DNA of 41,470 nt from JAVBPB01 sp031549965. GTDB taxonomy: Bacteria; Bacillota; Clostridia; Lachnospirales; Lachnospiraceae. The translations under genes were made by a program, and so were the position numbers. The stretch lies in the NCBI GenBank assembly GCA_031549965.1, contig JAVBPB010000005.1, forward strand, positions 1-41,470, in the 5' to 3' direction. The notes under the pieces were generated by a model, which saw only the letters and a list, made by a program, of their open reading frames with translations, was not told the DNA's origin and made no database searches. This document shows positions 16,084-23,662 of the stretch, one piece after another. Positions within the stretch are counted from its first letter, which is position 1; every line of letters starts with the position of its first letter.

Positions 16084-16401
16084 CTACTTTGTTTTCATCT
16101 TAATGTCGATGTACACACCTGCTGGCATTTCTAACTTTGATAATGCATCTACTGTTTTTTGTGTAGGTGTCATTATGTCAATCAATCTCTTATGTGTTCT
16201 TTGTTCAAATTGTTCTCTGGAATCTTTGTACTTGTGAACAGCTCTAAGAATTGTTACTACTTCTTTTTTAGTTGGAAGTGGCACTGGTCCACTCACCTTT
16301 GATCCTGTTTTTTTAACAGTCTCAATAATTTTAGAAGCTGATTGATCGATTAATTGGTGATCATATGCCTTTAATGTGATTCTCATTACTTGACTTGCCA
16401 T
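16084..16401 (-). CDS. rpsJ: 30S ribosomal protein S10 / NusE
   Basis: S10 is a 30S head protein that also couples transcription to translation through NusB and NusG. The 105-aa protein starts MASQVMRITLKAYDHQLIDQ and carries SGPVPLPTKKEVVTILRAVH and SREQFEQRTHKRLIDI. The ATG at 16399-16401 follows AGGAGG by about 11 nt; the frame open to 16479 is leader, not coding. First gene of the S10-spc-alpha supercluster. Confidence 0.97.
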   Translation of the reverse strand: MASQVMRITLKAYDHQLIDQSASKIIETVKKTGSKVSGPVPLPTKKEVVTILRAVHKYKDSREQFEQRTHKRLIDIMTPTQKTVDALSKLEMPAGVYIDIKMKTK

Positions 16402-16625
16402 AAAAAAAGTCGCCTCCTTTTCGCACTTAATTGCAGTACGACAAGCGGTGACTGTACACTCTACCGTGTGTATCTTCATATCAACACACGTATATCTATC
16501 ATAGAAATAGATTCATTTGCATTTGTACAGTGACTTGTCGCCAGTTTCATAACTTGACATTCGCTCCACGGAAAACCTGTTGATACAACAGCAACCTCTC
16601 GTTTCAACGCTATCAATGTCACAAC
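16402..16625 (-). promoter_or_regulatory. Structured leader of the S10 operon (three-way junction)
   Basis: The predicted leader is about 224 nt. A closing stem pairs 16439-16445 with 16534-16540 and continues 16452-16457 with 16525-16530. Inside it two hairpins form: 16465-16471/16484-16490 (CGTGTGT/ACACACG) and 16494-16499/16507-16512. A fourth hairpin lies at 16577-16582/16586-16591. This is a three-way-junction layout upstream of the rpsJ ribosome binding site and is likely an autoregulatory leader; which protein binds it is unknown. Confidence 0.65.
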
Positions 16626-16631
16626 TCCATA

Positions 16632-16660
16632 ATTATAACCCATCAAATGGTAGATTGCAA
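16632..16660 (-). promoter_or_regulatory. Sigma-A promoter of the S10 operon
   Basis: Minus-strand -35 TTGCAA at 16655-16660 and -10 TATAAT at 16632-16637 with a 17-bp spacer. Directly upstream (16661-16720) is almost pure A/T with phased A-tracts and the palindrome ATGAAAATTTTCAT at 16693-16706, which resembles an UP element or a bent DNA segment that would strengthen it. Confidence 0.85.
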
Positions 16661-16780
16661 GAGTTTTTTTGTATTTTGAACAAAAAATTTTGATGAAAAT
16701 TTTCATTTTTTTTTTATTTGTTTGTAGGAATTGTATATATTTTGAGGATTTGCCTGACGCTTTGCCTTTTAGTCTTTCTA

Positions 16781-16910
16781 CACCCCAAGATAATCATTAG
16801 GCTTAAAAAAGTCAGAAATGCCAAACATTCCAATGAGCCTATGAAAATACCATAGTCTCATTTCCATTGCATTTAATGACTTTTTTAAGCCTAATGATTA
16901 TCTTGGGGTG
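16781..16910. repeat. 130-bp near-palindrome with 34-bp perfect arms (MITE-like)
   Basis: Positions 16781-16814 and 16877-16910 are perfect reverse complements (34 bp, ends CACCCC...GGGGTG). The 62-bp centre also pairs imperfectly, with CTATG/CATAG at the apex, so the whole element can fold as one long hairpin. It has no coding capacity and lies between a membrane-protein gene and the S10 promoter. No clear target-site duplication flanks it. A non-autonomous mobile element is the leading guess; a structural or termination role is the alternative. The rest of the 16661-17022 gap holds nothing else. Confidence 0.8.
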
Positions 16911-17022
16911 ATTTAGTTTTTGGGGCAAAGCTGAGATTTAAAAATTTTTAAAACAATAATGTACTTTTCACCAACTTTATTGTATTGTTCTATTTTTCCT
17001 TTTTTGATAAAAGATTTTATTT

Positions 17023-17478
17023 TCAATTTTTGATTTCTTTTGATATTTTATTTGTGTAATAGATTATTGCTACAATTCTTATTAATATTCCTATTATTGC
17101 TATTTCTATTGGAAATCGGAAATATATACTGTTCAGCATTTGCCATAGGATTAGTAATAGGAGGGTTAGGATAAACATTGTAGAATGACTTTTATATACT
17201 GCTTTTTCAAATTTGTACTTTTCTATTATTTTGCGATTTATTACTACTGTATATTTTTTACTTTTCCTGTGAATTTCTGATAGTATGATTATTCCTGAGT
17301 TTAAAGTAAAAAGTATATAGAATGGGGCTAAGTCTTTTGCGGTTATCATGTAGTATACTCCGCTCAAAGCTAATATTATGTTAAAATATATGTTGCATAT
17401 TTTTAAACTTCTAAAATTGCTAACTATTAAAATTTCTGATTTATCTTTGCTGTTTAGATTTTGTTTGTTTTTGTTCAT
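17023..17478 (-). CDS. Hypothetical four-TM membrane protein
   Basis: I do not recognise this 151-aa protein. It has a polar, lysine/asparagine-rich N-terminus (about 1-25) and four hydrophobic stretches near residues 30-48, 50-67, 99-116 and 123-141, giving two TM pairs separated by a basic linker (HRKSKKYTVVINRKIIEKYK). The ATG follows AAGGAGTAAATC, and a promoter lies 40-65 bp upstream. It is a single-gene unit, divergent from the methyltransferase, with no assigned function. Confidence 0.75.
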   Translation of the reverse strand: MNKNKQNLNSKDKSEILIVSNFRSLKICNIYFNIILALSGVYYMITAKDLAPFYILFTLNSGIIILSEIHRKSKKYTVVINRKIIEKYKFEKAVYKSHSTMFILTLLLLILWQMLNSIYFRFPIEIAIIGILIRIVAIIYYTNKISKEIKN

Positions 17479-17516
17479 TGATTTACTCCTTGTATAATTT
17501 ATATTTATCTTAGATT

Positions 17517-17545
17517 ATATTAGCATGTATACGGTTATTTTTCAA
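17517..17545 (-). promoter_or_regulatory. Promoter of the four-TM membrane protein gene
   Basis: Minus-strand -35 TTGAAA at 17540-17545 and -10 TAATAT at 17517-17522 with a 17-bp spacer and an extended TGC before the -10. It is back to back with the methyltransferase promoter; the two -35 boxes are 7 bp apart. Confidence 0.65.
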
Positions 17546-17552
17546 TATTGGC

Positions 17553-17581
17553 TTGCTTTTATAGTGAAAAAAATATATAAT
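17553..17581 (+). promoter_or_regulatory. Promoter of the methyltransferase gene
   Basis: Plus-strand -35 TTGCTT at 17553-17558 and -10 TATAAT at 17576-17581 with a 17-bp spacer. The transcript would start about 30 nt before the gene's ATG. Confidence 0.7.
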
Positions 17582-17616
17582 GTTTAAGAATTTATTTATA
17601 GAAAGAAGGATTTTGA

Positions 17617-18480
17617 ATGTGGGTTTCTGATAATTGGACTGATTATGAAGTTATAGATACATCTAATGGTGAAAAATTGGAAAGATGGGGGGATTATATG
17701 CTGGTAAGACCAGATCCTCAGATTATTTGGAATACTGAAAGAAGTGAGACACGGTGGAAGAAAATTAATGGGCATTATCATCGTAGTAATAAGGGCGGCG
17801 GTGAATGGGAATTTTTTAATTTGCCTAATCAGTGGAGTATTAAATATAAGGATTTGGGCTTTTATTTGAAACCTTTTAGTTTTAAACATACTGGGCTGTT
17901 TCCAGAACAGGCAGCTAATTGGGATTGGTTTTCTGAGAAAATTGGGGCGGCTGATAGACCGGTTAAGGTTTTGAATTTGTTTGCTTATACTGGAGGGGCA
18001 ACTTGTGCTGCTGCTAAGGCGGGGGCTTTTGTTACTCATGTTGATGCTTCTAAGGGAATGGTTCAGTGGGCTAAGGAAAATGCTAAATTGTCTGATATTC
18101 CTGATAATTCTATTCGATATATTGTTGATGATTGTGTAAAGTTTGTTGAAAGGGAGATTAGACGTGGAAGTTCTTATGATGCTATAATAATGGATCCTCC
18201 ATCATATGGAAGGGGTCCAAAGGGTGAGATATGGAAGATTGAGGAGCAGATACATTATTTTGTGAAGATTTGTTCTAAGCTTTTGTCGGATAAACCTCTT
18301 TTCTTTTTACTTAATTCTTATACTACTGGACTGGCTCCTTCTGTTCTTACTTATCTTTTGTCTACTGAATTATTAGATAAGTTTGGTGGGGTGGTGGAAT
18401 CTGATGAGGTTGGATTACCTGTAAGTTCTAGTGGGTTAATTCTTCCTTGTGGTGCTAGTGGAAGATGGTCACAAAATTAA
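17617..18480 (+). CDS. Class I SAM-dependent methyltransferase (RlmI/COG1092-like)
   Basis: A 287-aa protein with a Rossmann-type SAM-binding core: motif I LNLFAYTGGATCAAAKAG at about 119-136, an acidic Asp143 at the end of strand 2, and DPPSYGRGPKGEIWK at 193-207. This looks like the catalytic half of the 23S rRNA cytosine methyltransferase RlmI family, but lacks an N-terminal PUA domain, so the RNA substrate is uncertain. ATG start behind AGAAAGAAGGA. It is one of the few plus-strand genes, with its own promoter and a terminator. Its use of TTG leucine codons differs from the r-protein genes. Confidence 0.85.
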   Translation: MWVSDNWTDYEVIDTSNGEKLERWGDYMLVRPDPQIIWNTERSETRWKKINGHYHRSNKGGGEWEFFNLPNQWSIKYKDLGFYLKPFSFKHTGLFPEQAANWDWFSEKIGAADRPVKVLNLFAYTGGATCAAAKAGAFVTHVDASKGMVQWAKENAKLSDIPDNSIRYIVDDCVKFVEREIRRGSSYDAIIMDPPSYGRGPKGEIWKIEEQIHYFVKICSKLLSDKPLFFLLNSYTTGLAPSVLTYLLSTELLDKFGGVVESDEVGLPVSSSGLILPCGASGRWSQN

Positions 18481-18485
18481 TTTTG

Positions 18486-18527
18486 ATGCGTTATAAATTA
18501 TAGATTATCCCGTAATTTATAACGCAT
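18486..18527. terminator. Bidirectional terminator-like hairpin
   Basis: Perfect 15-bp stem (18486-18500/18513-18527) with a 12-nt loop right after the methyltransferase stop. On the plus strand it is followed by TTATTTTCTT. It lies between convergent genes, so it may also serve the ATPase gene, although the minus-strand T-tract is weak. Confidence 0.75.
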
Positions 18528-18611
18528 TTATTTTCTTAATTTATTCATAACTAACTACTATATAATTTCCATAAAATTTAAGATTTTAATGATAAATTTA
18601 CTTTTTGATTC

Positions 18612-20542
18612 CTAAAAATTTTTCATTAAATTAAATCCTTTAGCTTTTACATTTCTGTATTGGTGTGAAATATCATTATAAAAAATAATCCCAGAATAAT
18701 CTAGTGAATTTTTAACCCCTTTTAATAATTCCAATGATATAGAAGTTTGACCAAAGGCTTTTTTATAATTTTCTCTCTTTTCATACACCTTTACAATAGA
18801 TAAAATATCATCTTCCATTTCGCAAAGATAATCAATGTATTCTAATAAATCCTTAAATATTTCATCTTGCTTTGACTGCTTCATTAATTCGCTACTGGAT
18901 AATTGGGAATATTTCCTGTTCTCATAATCCCTCCATGCACTTTCCCGCAGCATCTCTAATAATACACTATCCCTGCCAATCATCTCAAACATTTCATATC
19001 CACGGGGAGAAATATATAGTCTGCTATTATCATTTAAGGATTCTTTGGTATCTAATGTTTTAATATCATCAAAATCCTTAATTGACTTTCTTAAGATTTT
19101 TCTTTCAAATAAGAACTGTAAAGCTTTAATAAATTTACTTACAATATTTTCTCCAAATATGTTTTTCCACTCTTCGATAATATCTCCTAATTTTTCTGCA
19201 TTAAGACCATAAGATTCAATACCTCTCTTCTTAAAAAAGTATTTCATAATTAGCAAACAATAAATGCTTAAATCTTCTTCCTCTGAAGTATAAAAAATGT
19301 TAGGAATGATTGTCTCTTCTGTTCCACAAAATATTGGATCCTCATTGCATGCAAGTGCTCTTATAACATTAATATTATTAAAACTATACTCAGGTGCTGT
19401 AATTGTAAAAACATCATCTTTATTCTTATTTTTCTGAACCCAGAAACGATTTGCAAATACCTTTGAATATTGTGCAAGTGCTTCACGAATATTCATGAAG
19501 CAAAGATTTTTTATCATATCCTTATACTTACCCTCAAATATTCTGTTCATTTTCATTAATTCATTATAACATATTTTCCATGTATCTATATTTCCAATGA
19601 CACGAGTACTATGTTCAGTGTAATAGTTAAATCTTCTTTCAAATATAGTATCTAGATCTACAGATTTCTTTTTCAATACGGCAGGCTCACTTATTGGATA
19701 AGTTTCTATATGTCTGCTTGTATTTAAAATTCTATATGTATGTGGCCTAACAGAAATTAGTAAATTTACGGAGTATTTATGGCTTTCTGGATAGTCTGTA
19801 TTTTTCATGCAACTATACAGTTTTAAATACTTGGAAATAGTTTCTCTCTGACAATTTTCTGGTAATGACTCTATATCATCTAAAACAATAACTAATCGCT
19901 GATATTTATCATAATTCATTTTAATATAATACTTCAATCTATTAGCCTGAAATTCAAAAGGACTTTCTTTATATGCTCCCTTCAATTTTTCAATTATTAA
20001 TTGATTCTCGTCTATATCCATTGCATATATTGGATCAATATTTTCTAATGCAAAAGCCGTATGATTACGAATAAATGTATAAAAATCTTTTTTCCCTTCG
20101 TCTGTTTTTAATACATTCCTCAAATTAGGATTTTCTTCCTCTAGCTTAGTACATACTGCTGCAATTCTTGCCGACAAGTCAAATTTCTCCATATCACTTA
20201 TCTGATATCCATCTAAGAATGTTGGAAATATCACTTCTTTTCTAAGTGTATTAATATGAGCTTCATTACTTACCCCTAAGTCGAAACAATGTCTAAGAGA
20301 TGTTGTTTTTCCAATGCCTGTATATCCTACACAAAATTTTGCCATATCTGTTTCAGATGTTCTAAACCTTTCTATTTGCTTTTCGAAATCATCATCTGAC
20401 ACATATATTTCTTCAAATTCCCTTTTATTCTTTGCTACTTCCTCTGCATTAAATAGATTATCAAATTGTTCGCTAAATTTTCTATATATATCACTTTCTC
20501 CTAATGCTACCTTTTTTTGTAATCTTCATTAATCTTCATCAT
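18612..20542 (-). CDS. P-loop (STAND/AAA-like) ATPase, 5' end interrupted by a frameshift
   Basis: Large ATPase of unknown role. The uninterrupted frame (GTG at 20402, 596 aa) has Walker A GYTGIGKTT at 26-34, Walker B RLVIVLDD at 169-176, and a sensor-like LLISVRPHTYR at 214-224. The C-terminal third looks helical, with a winged-helix-like LYISPRGYEMFEMIGRDS. The GTG has no ribosome binding site. Instead, a good site (AAGGTGAG) and two ATGs lie at 20537-20542; that frame runs ten codons to TAG at 20507. Reading an A7 tract (20512-20518) as A8, or a -1 slip, joins it to the ATPase frame and adds about 46 natural-looking residues (full length about 642 aa). It is coupled to the membrane protein gene 5 nt upstream. 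No family name assigned. Confidence 0.8.
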
Positions 20543-20547
20543 ATTAC

Positions 20548-21225
20548 TCACCTTATTTGTCTCCTTTTTTGCTTACTATGACTTAATACCTCAGCGCTAT
20601 TTTTACTTTCATTTATTTTTAATTTCATTTTTTTCTTATAAGATCTTTCTCTGTCATCTTTAAAACATATTTCTAGATAATAATATTCTCTAAATTCTTT
20701 ATTTTCCATTCTGCATACACGAAAATTAAATTCATAGATATTATCTGAAGTTATTCGCATCTCTCCTAATTCTTGTCCATTTATAGAACATTTCTCAATA
20801 ACTCCGTTACCAATATTTTTTAAAATGGAATTTATATAGACAAAACATTCTCCTTCTCCTATTATAATTTCTGGAGTCCTATCTTTTCGTCTATTTTTTC
20901 TTATTAAAGTTACTAATTTTATTTTTATAGAAATAATAGGCAGGTTTTCTTTATTATCTCTCTTTTTATCAAGATATATTTTTGCTATATTAAATAAATT
21001 TGCTATCATTATAGAAAATATACCATTTATCAAAGTTACAATCCATTTAAAATTACTATCATTTTCTAACTTTAATTCATTCATTAAAAATAATTTTTCA
21101 ATTAAATTATTTTTATCTATTATATAGCCTGTTAATAAAAAGCTGCATATAAAAATAATAAATAATAGTATTATTTTTTTTATTTTTTGATCCATATTTT
21201 TATATGATGTACTTAATAAATACAT
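20548..21225 (-). CDS. Hypothetical membrane protein, partner of the ATPase
   Basis: I do not recognise this 225-aa protein. It has two hydrophobic segments near residues 18-36 (IILLFIIFICSFLLTGYII) and 62-80 (IVTLINGIFSIMIANLFNI), then a basic linker (LDKKRDNKEN) and a C-terminal soluble domain of about 125 aa that looks rich in beta strands, ending in a basic tail. The ATG at 21223-21225 is 6 nt from AAGGAG; an ATG two codons earlier is too close. Its TGA lies inside the ATPase ribosome binding site, so the two form one operon, probably a membrane-anchored sensor or effector with its ATPase. Confidence 0.75.
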   Translation of the reverse strand: MYLLSTSYKNMDQKIKKIILLFIIFICSFLLTGYIIDKNNLIEKLFLMNELKLENDSNFKWIVTLINGIFSIMIANLFNIAKIYLDKKRDNKENLPIISIKIKLVTLIRKNRRKDRTPEIIIGEGECFVYINSILKNIGNGVIEKCSINGQELGEMRITSDNIYEFNFRVCRMENKEFREYYYLEICFKDDRERSYKKKMKLKINESKNSAEVLSHSKQKRRQIR

Positions 21226-21383
21226 CAACATCTCCTTGCTTACTATATTTAGATTTGTAAAGGCAACCTATGAAACCTTTTTAGCAGAAGAATATGCACT
21301 TTGATGTATACTAGAATCGACACAACAAAATTTTACATCCAAATACATCCGTTGACATTTTTTTGTATATTTCTCCATATATA

Positions 21384-21412
21384 ATCATATCATACATTAC
21401 ATATTATGTAAA
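21384..21412 (-). promoter_or_regulatory. Promoter of the membrane protein/ATPase operon with a palindrome
   Basis: Minus-strand -35 TTTACA at 21407-21412 and -10 TATGAT at 21384-21389 with a 17-bp spacer. The palindrome TTACATATTATGTAA at 21397-21411 covers most of the -35 and spacer and could be an operator. A leader of about 150 nt follows. The rest of 21226-21596 is AT-rich and shows no gene. Confidence 0.6.
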
Positions 21413-21596
21413 TTACAAAATAAAATATATGCCTGTATTATTTCTCAATACATGTATCTAAATTTTACAATCTAATTGCTTTTTTGTAACAAACAAAAAT
21501 ATCCTTTTTCTTAATGCTATAATTTTAAATTAAAATCATTTCTTAAGTAAAAATATAAATACATTTAAATTCTATAAAAAAAATATGCTTATGGTC

Positions 21597-21651
21597 CAAA
21601 AAACAAAGAGAGCGTACACATCTATAATAAAGCATAGAATGTGCACGCTCT
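21597..21651 (-). terminator. Terminator downstream of the YbjQ-family gene
   Basis: AGAGCGT-ACACAT (21609-21621) pairs with ATGTG-ACGCTCT (21639-21651) with one mismatch, and the loop can extend the stem through TCTAT/ATAGA. On the minus strand it is followed by CTTTGTTTTTT. Confidence 0.82.
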
Positions 21652-21721
21652 GAATTGTAATGCATTATCAAACTTTTATCACTTGAAACGCATTTTTAAA
21701 TACCTTTATTTTGTTTTTTGT

Positions 21722-22042
21722 TTAAATATAATTCACTGCTGTACCAGATGCTGTTACCATAATCATTCCGTTGTCAGCTCCTAATACTTCATAATCAATG
21801 TCTACTCCTACAACTGCGTTTGCACCTAAACTTTCTGCACGTCTTTGCATTTCTTCCAGTGCTCCTTCTCTGGCTCTTATTAATTCTTCTTCGTATGCAC
21901 CTGAACGCCCTCCAAAAAAGTTAGATAATCCGGCAGCAAAATCTCTTAGGAAGTTAACTCCAAGTATTACTTCTCCGAAAACTATTCCTTTGTACTCTAC
22001 GATGCTTTTTCCTTCTACTGTTGGTGTTGTTGTAACTATCAT
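21722..22042 (-). CDS. YbjQ/UPF0145-family protein
   Basis: A 106-aa protein with the family landmarks TTTPTVEGKSIVEYKGIVFG, GGRSGAYEEELIRAREGALE, LGANAVVGVDIDYEVLG and a C-terminal MIMVTASGTAV. Members form small oligomers and are often called heavy-metal-binding; the biological role is not settled. The second ATG (22040-22042, MIVTTTPTVEG) matches family starts better than the one two codons upstream. A monocistronic gene between the toxin remnant and the ATPase operon. Confidence 0.9.
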   Translation of the reverse strand: MIVTTTPTVEGKSIVEYKGIVFGEVILGVNFLRDFAAGLSNFFGGRSGAYEEELIRAREGALEEMQRRAESLGANAVVGVDIDYEVLGADNGMIMVTASGTAVNYI

Positions 22043-22109
22043 TTTCATCCATCCTTTTAATTTTTATTTTTTGCTTCATTCTATATAAATTACTTTCAGA
22101 AGAAAATTT

Positions 22110-22187
22110 TTATATATAATCACCTATATCAATAATACCATCCTTTGCCCTTTGTGAAAGCACAATTATATATTCAGTCATTTTCAT
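22110..22187 (-). pseudogene. Truncated ParE/RelE-like toxin remnant
   Basis: A 25-codon frame starting MKMTEYIIVLSQRAKDGIID and ending IGDYI resembles the N-terminal strand and first helix of RelE/ParE-superfamily toxins, then meets TAA. It overlaps, in another frame, the end of an upstream reading frame (EVSVTIDEEFDEIESR, ending in TGA) that may be the tail of its antitoxin, an overlap normal for toxin-antitoxin pairs. Both appear cut down. The rest of 22043-22299 shows no other gene. Confidence 0.5.
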
Positions 22188-22299
22188 ACCTACTCTCGAT
22201 TTCATCAAACTCTTCATCAATTGTTACGCTCACTTCCCAATGTTATTTGATCAAGTAAATTGATGAGCGATTTAGGTTTATCTGTATTTCTAGTTTGTT

Positions 22300-22336
22300 A
22301 AAAATCAAAAAACCGCAACCCAAAAAAGGATTGCGG
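22300..22336 (-). terminator. Terminator of tuf
   Basis: On the minus strand CCGCAATCC and GGGTTGCGG pair (one U-G wobble) around a T6 loop, then TTTTTTGATTTTT follows. It lies 12 nt after the tuf stop and ends the str transcription unit. Confidence 0.93.
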
Positions 22337-22348
22337 CCATCAAATCAA

Positions 22349-23542
22349 TTATTCAATTATTGCAGCAACTTTACCTGAACCAACTGTTCTACCACCTTCA
22401 CGGATAGCAAAGTTTAAACCTTGATCCATAGCGATTGGGTGAATTAGTTCGATAGTCATTTCGATGTTATCTCCAGGCATACACATTTCTACACCAGCTG
22501 GTAAGTTACAAACACCTGTAACGTCAGTTGTTCTGAAATAGAATTGTGGTCTGTAGTTGTTGAAGAATGGAGTATGACGTCCACCTTCGTCTTTTGTTAA
22601 TACGTAAACTTGTGCTGTAAATTTTTTGTGTGGAGTGATTGAACCTGGTTTTGCAAGAACCTGACCTCTTTCGATTTCTGTTCTTTGAACACCACGAAGT
22701 AATGCTCCGATGTTATCTCCTGCTTGAGCTTCATCAAGAAGTTTTCTAAACATTTCAATACCAGTACAAACAACTTTACGAGTTTCTTCTTTAATACCAA
22801 CGATTTCGATATCTTCTTGGATGTGAAGTACACCACGTTCTACTCTACCAGTAGCAACTGTACCACGTCCTGTGATTGAAAATACGTCTTCAATAGGCAT
22901 TAAGAATGGTTTGTCAACATCTCTTTGTGGATCTGGAATGTATTCGTCAACTTGTTCGAATAATTCTAAAATTTTGTCTCCCCATTCACAAGTTGGATCT
23001 TCAAGGGCTTTTAAAGCTGATCCTTTAATAATTGGAGTATCATCTCCTGGGAATTCATATTCAGATAACAATTCTCTGATTTCCATTTCAACTAATTCAA
23101 GAAGTTCTTCATCATCAACCATATCACATTTGTTCATGAATACAACAACATATGGAACACCAACCTGACGAGCAAGTAAGATGTGTTCTCTTGTTTGAGC
23201 CATAACACCATCAGTAGCAGCAACAACAAGGATAGCACCATCCATTTGAGCAGCACCTGTTATCATGTTCTTAACATAGTCAGCATGGCCTGGGCAGTCA
23301 ACGTGTGCGTAGTGTCTTTTTGCAGTTTCATACTCAACGTGAGAAGTAGAAATAGTAATTCCTCTTTCTCTTTCTTCTGGAGCTTTATCAATTTTGTCAA
23401 ATGCAACAGCTTCACCAAAACCTAATCTTTGATGAAGAGTTTTTGTAATAGCTGCTGTTAAAGTTGTTTTACCATGATCTACGTGACCGATAGTACCGAT
23501 ATTACAGTGTGGTTTACTTCTTTCAAATTTAGCTTTTGCCAT
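22349..23542 (-). CDS. tuf: Elongation factor Tu
   Basis: Delivers aminoacyl-tRNA to the ribosomal A-site using GTP. The 397-aa protein has G1 GHVDHGKT at 19-26, G3 DCPGHADY near 81-88, G4 NKCD near 136-139 and the C-terminal barrel ending IREGGRTVGSGKVAAIIE. The ATG at 23540-23542 (MAKAKFERSKPHCNIGTIGH) follows AAAGGAGGACG; the upstream in-frame extension is not used. It has its own promoter in the fusA-tuf gap as well as read-through from rpsL. Confidence 0.98.
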   Translation of the reverse strand: MAKAKFERSKPHCNIGTIGHVDHGKTTLTAAITKTLHQRLGFGEAVAFDKIDKAPEERERGITISTSHVEYETAKRHYAHVDCPGHADYVKNMITGAAQMDGAILVVAATDGVMAQTREHILLARQVGVPYVVVFMNKCDMVDDEELLELVEMEIRELLSEYEFPGDDTPIIKGSALKALEDPTCEWGDKILELFEQVDEYIPDPQRDVDKPFLMPIEDVFSITGRGTVATGRVERGVLHIQEDIEIVGIKEETRKVVCTGIEMFRKLLDEAQAGDNIGALLRGVQRTEIERGQVLAKPGSITPHKKFTAQVYVLTKDEGGRHTPFFNNYRPQFYFRTTDVTGVCNLPAGVEMCMPGDNIEMTIELIHPIAMDQGLNFAIREGGRTVGSGKVAAIIE

Positions 23543-23622
23543 TTTTAAACGTCCTCCTTTATTTAGCCCAGTGGGCAATTTGTTACAATTGTAATTTACA
23601 ATTATTTAAACAGGCTATATTG

Positions 23623-23651
23623 ATTATATTTCATATTGCCATATTTTTCAA
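23623..23651 (-). promoter_or_regulatory. Internal promoter for tuf
   Basis: Minus-strand -35 TTGAAA at 23646-23651 and -10 TATAAT at 23623-23628 with a 17-bp spacer, overlapping the region just before the fusA stop. An 8-bp palindromic stem (23587-23594/23596-23603) lies early in the leader. Confidence 0.8.
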
Positions 23652-23662
23652 GACTTATTTTA

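Noticed and set aside
16476..16706. Minus-strand ORF of 76 codons in front of rpsJ
   Set aside because: It covers the S10 promoter and the folded leader, so it is chance reading frame rather than a gene.
16747..16930. Target-site duplication around the 130-bp palindrome
   Set aside because: TTTAGT occurs on both sides but is not adjacent to both ends, so it cannot be called a duplication.
21352..21384. Plus-strand TTGACA followed by TATAAT
   Set aside because: The spacing is 21 bp, too long for a working sigma-A promoter, and no plus-strand gene follows.
22597..22836. Minus-strand ORF of 79 codons inside tuf
   Set aside because: Out-of-frame shadow of EF-Tu, produced by its biased codon use.
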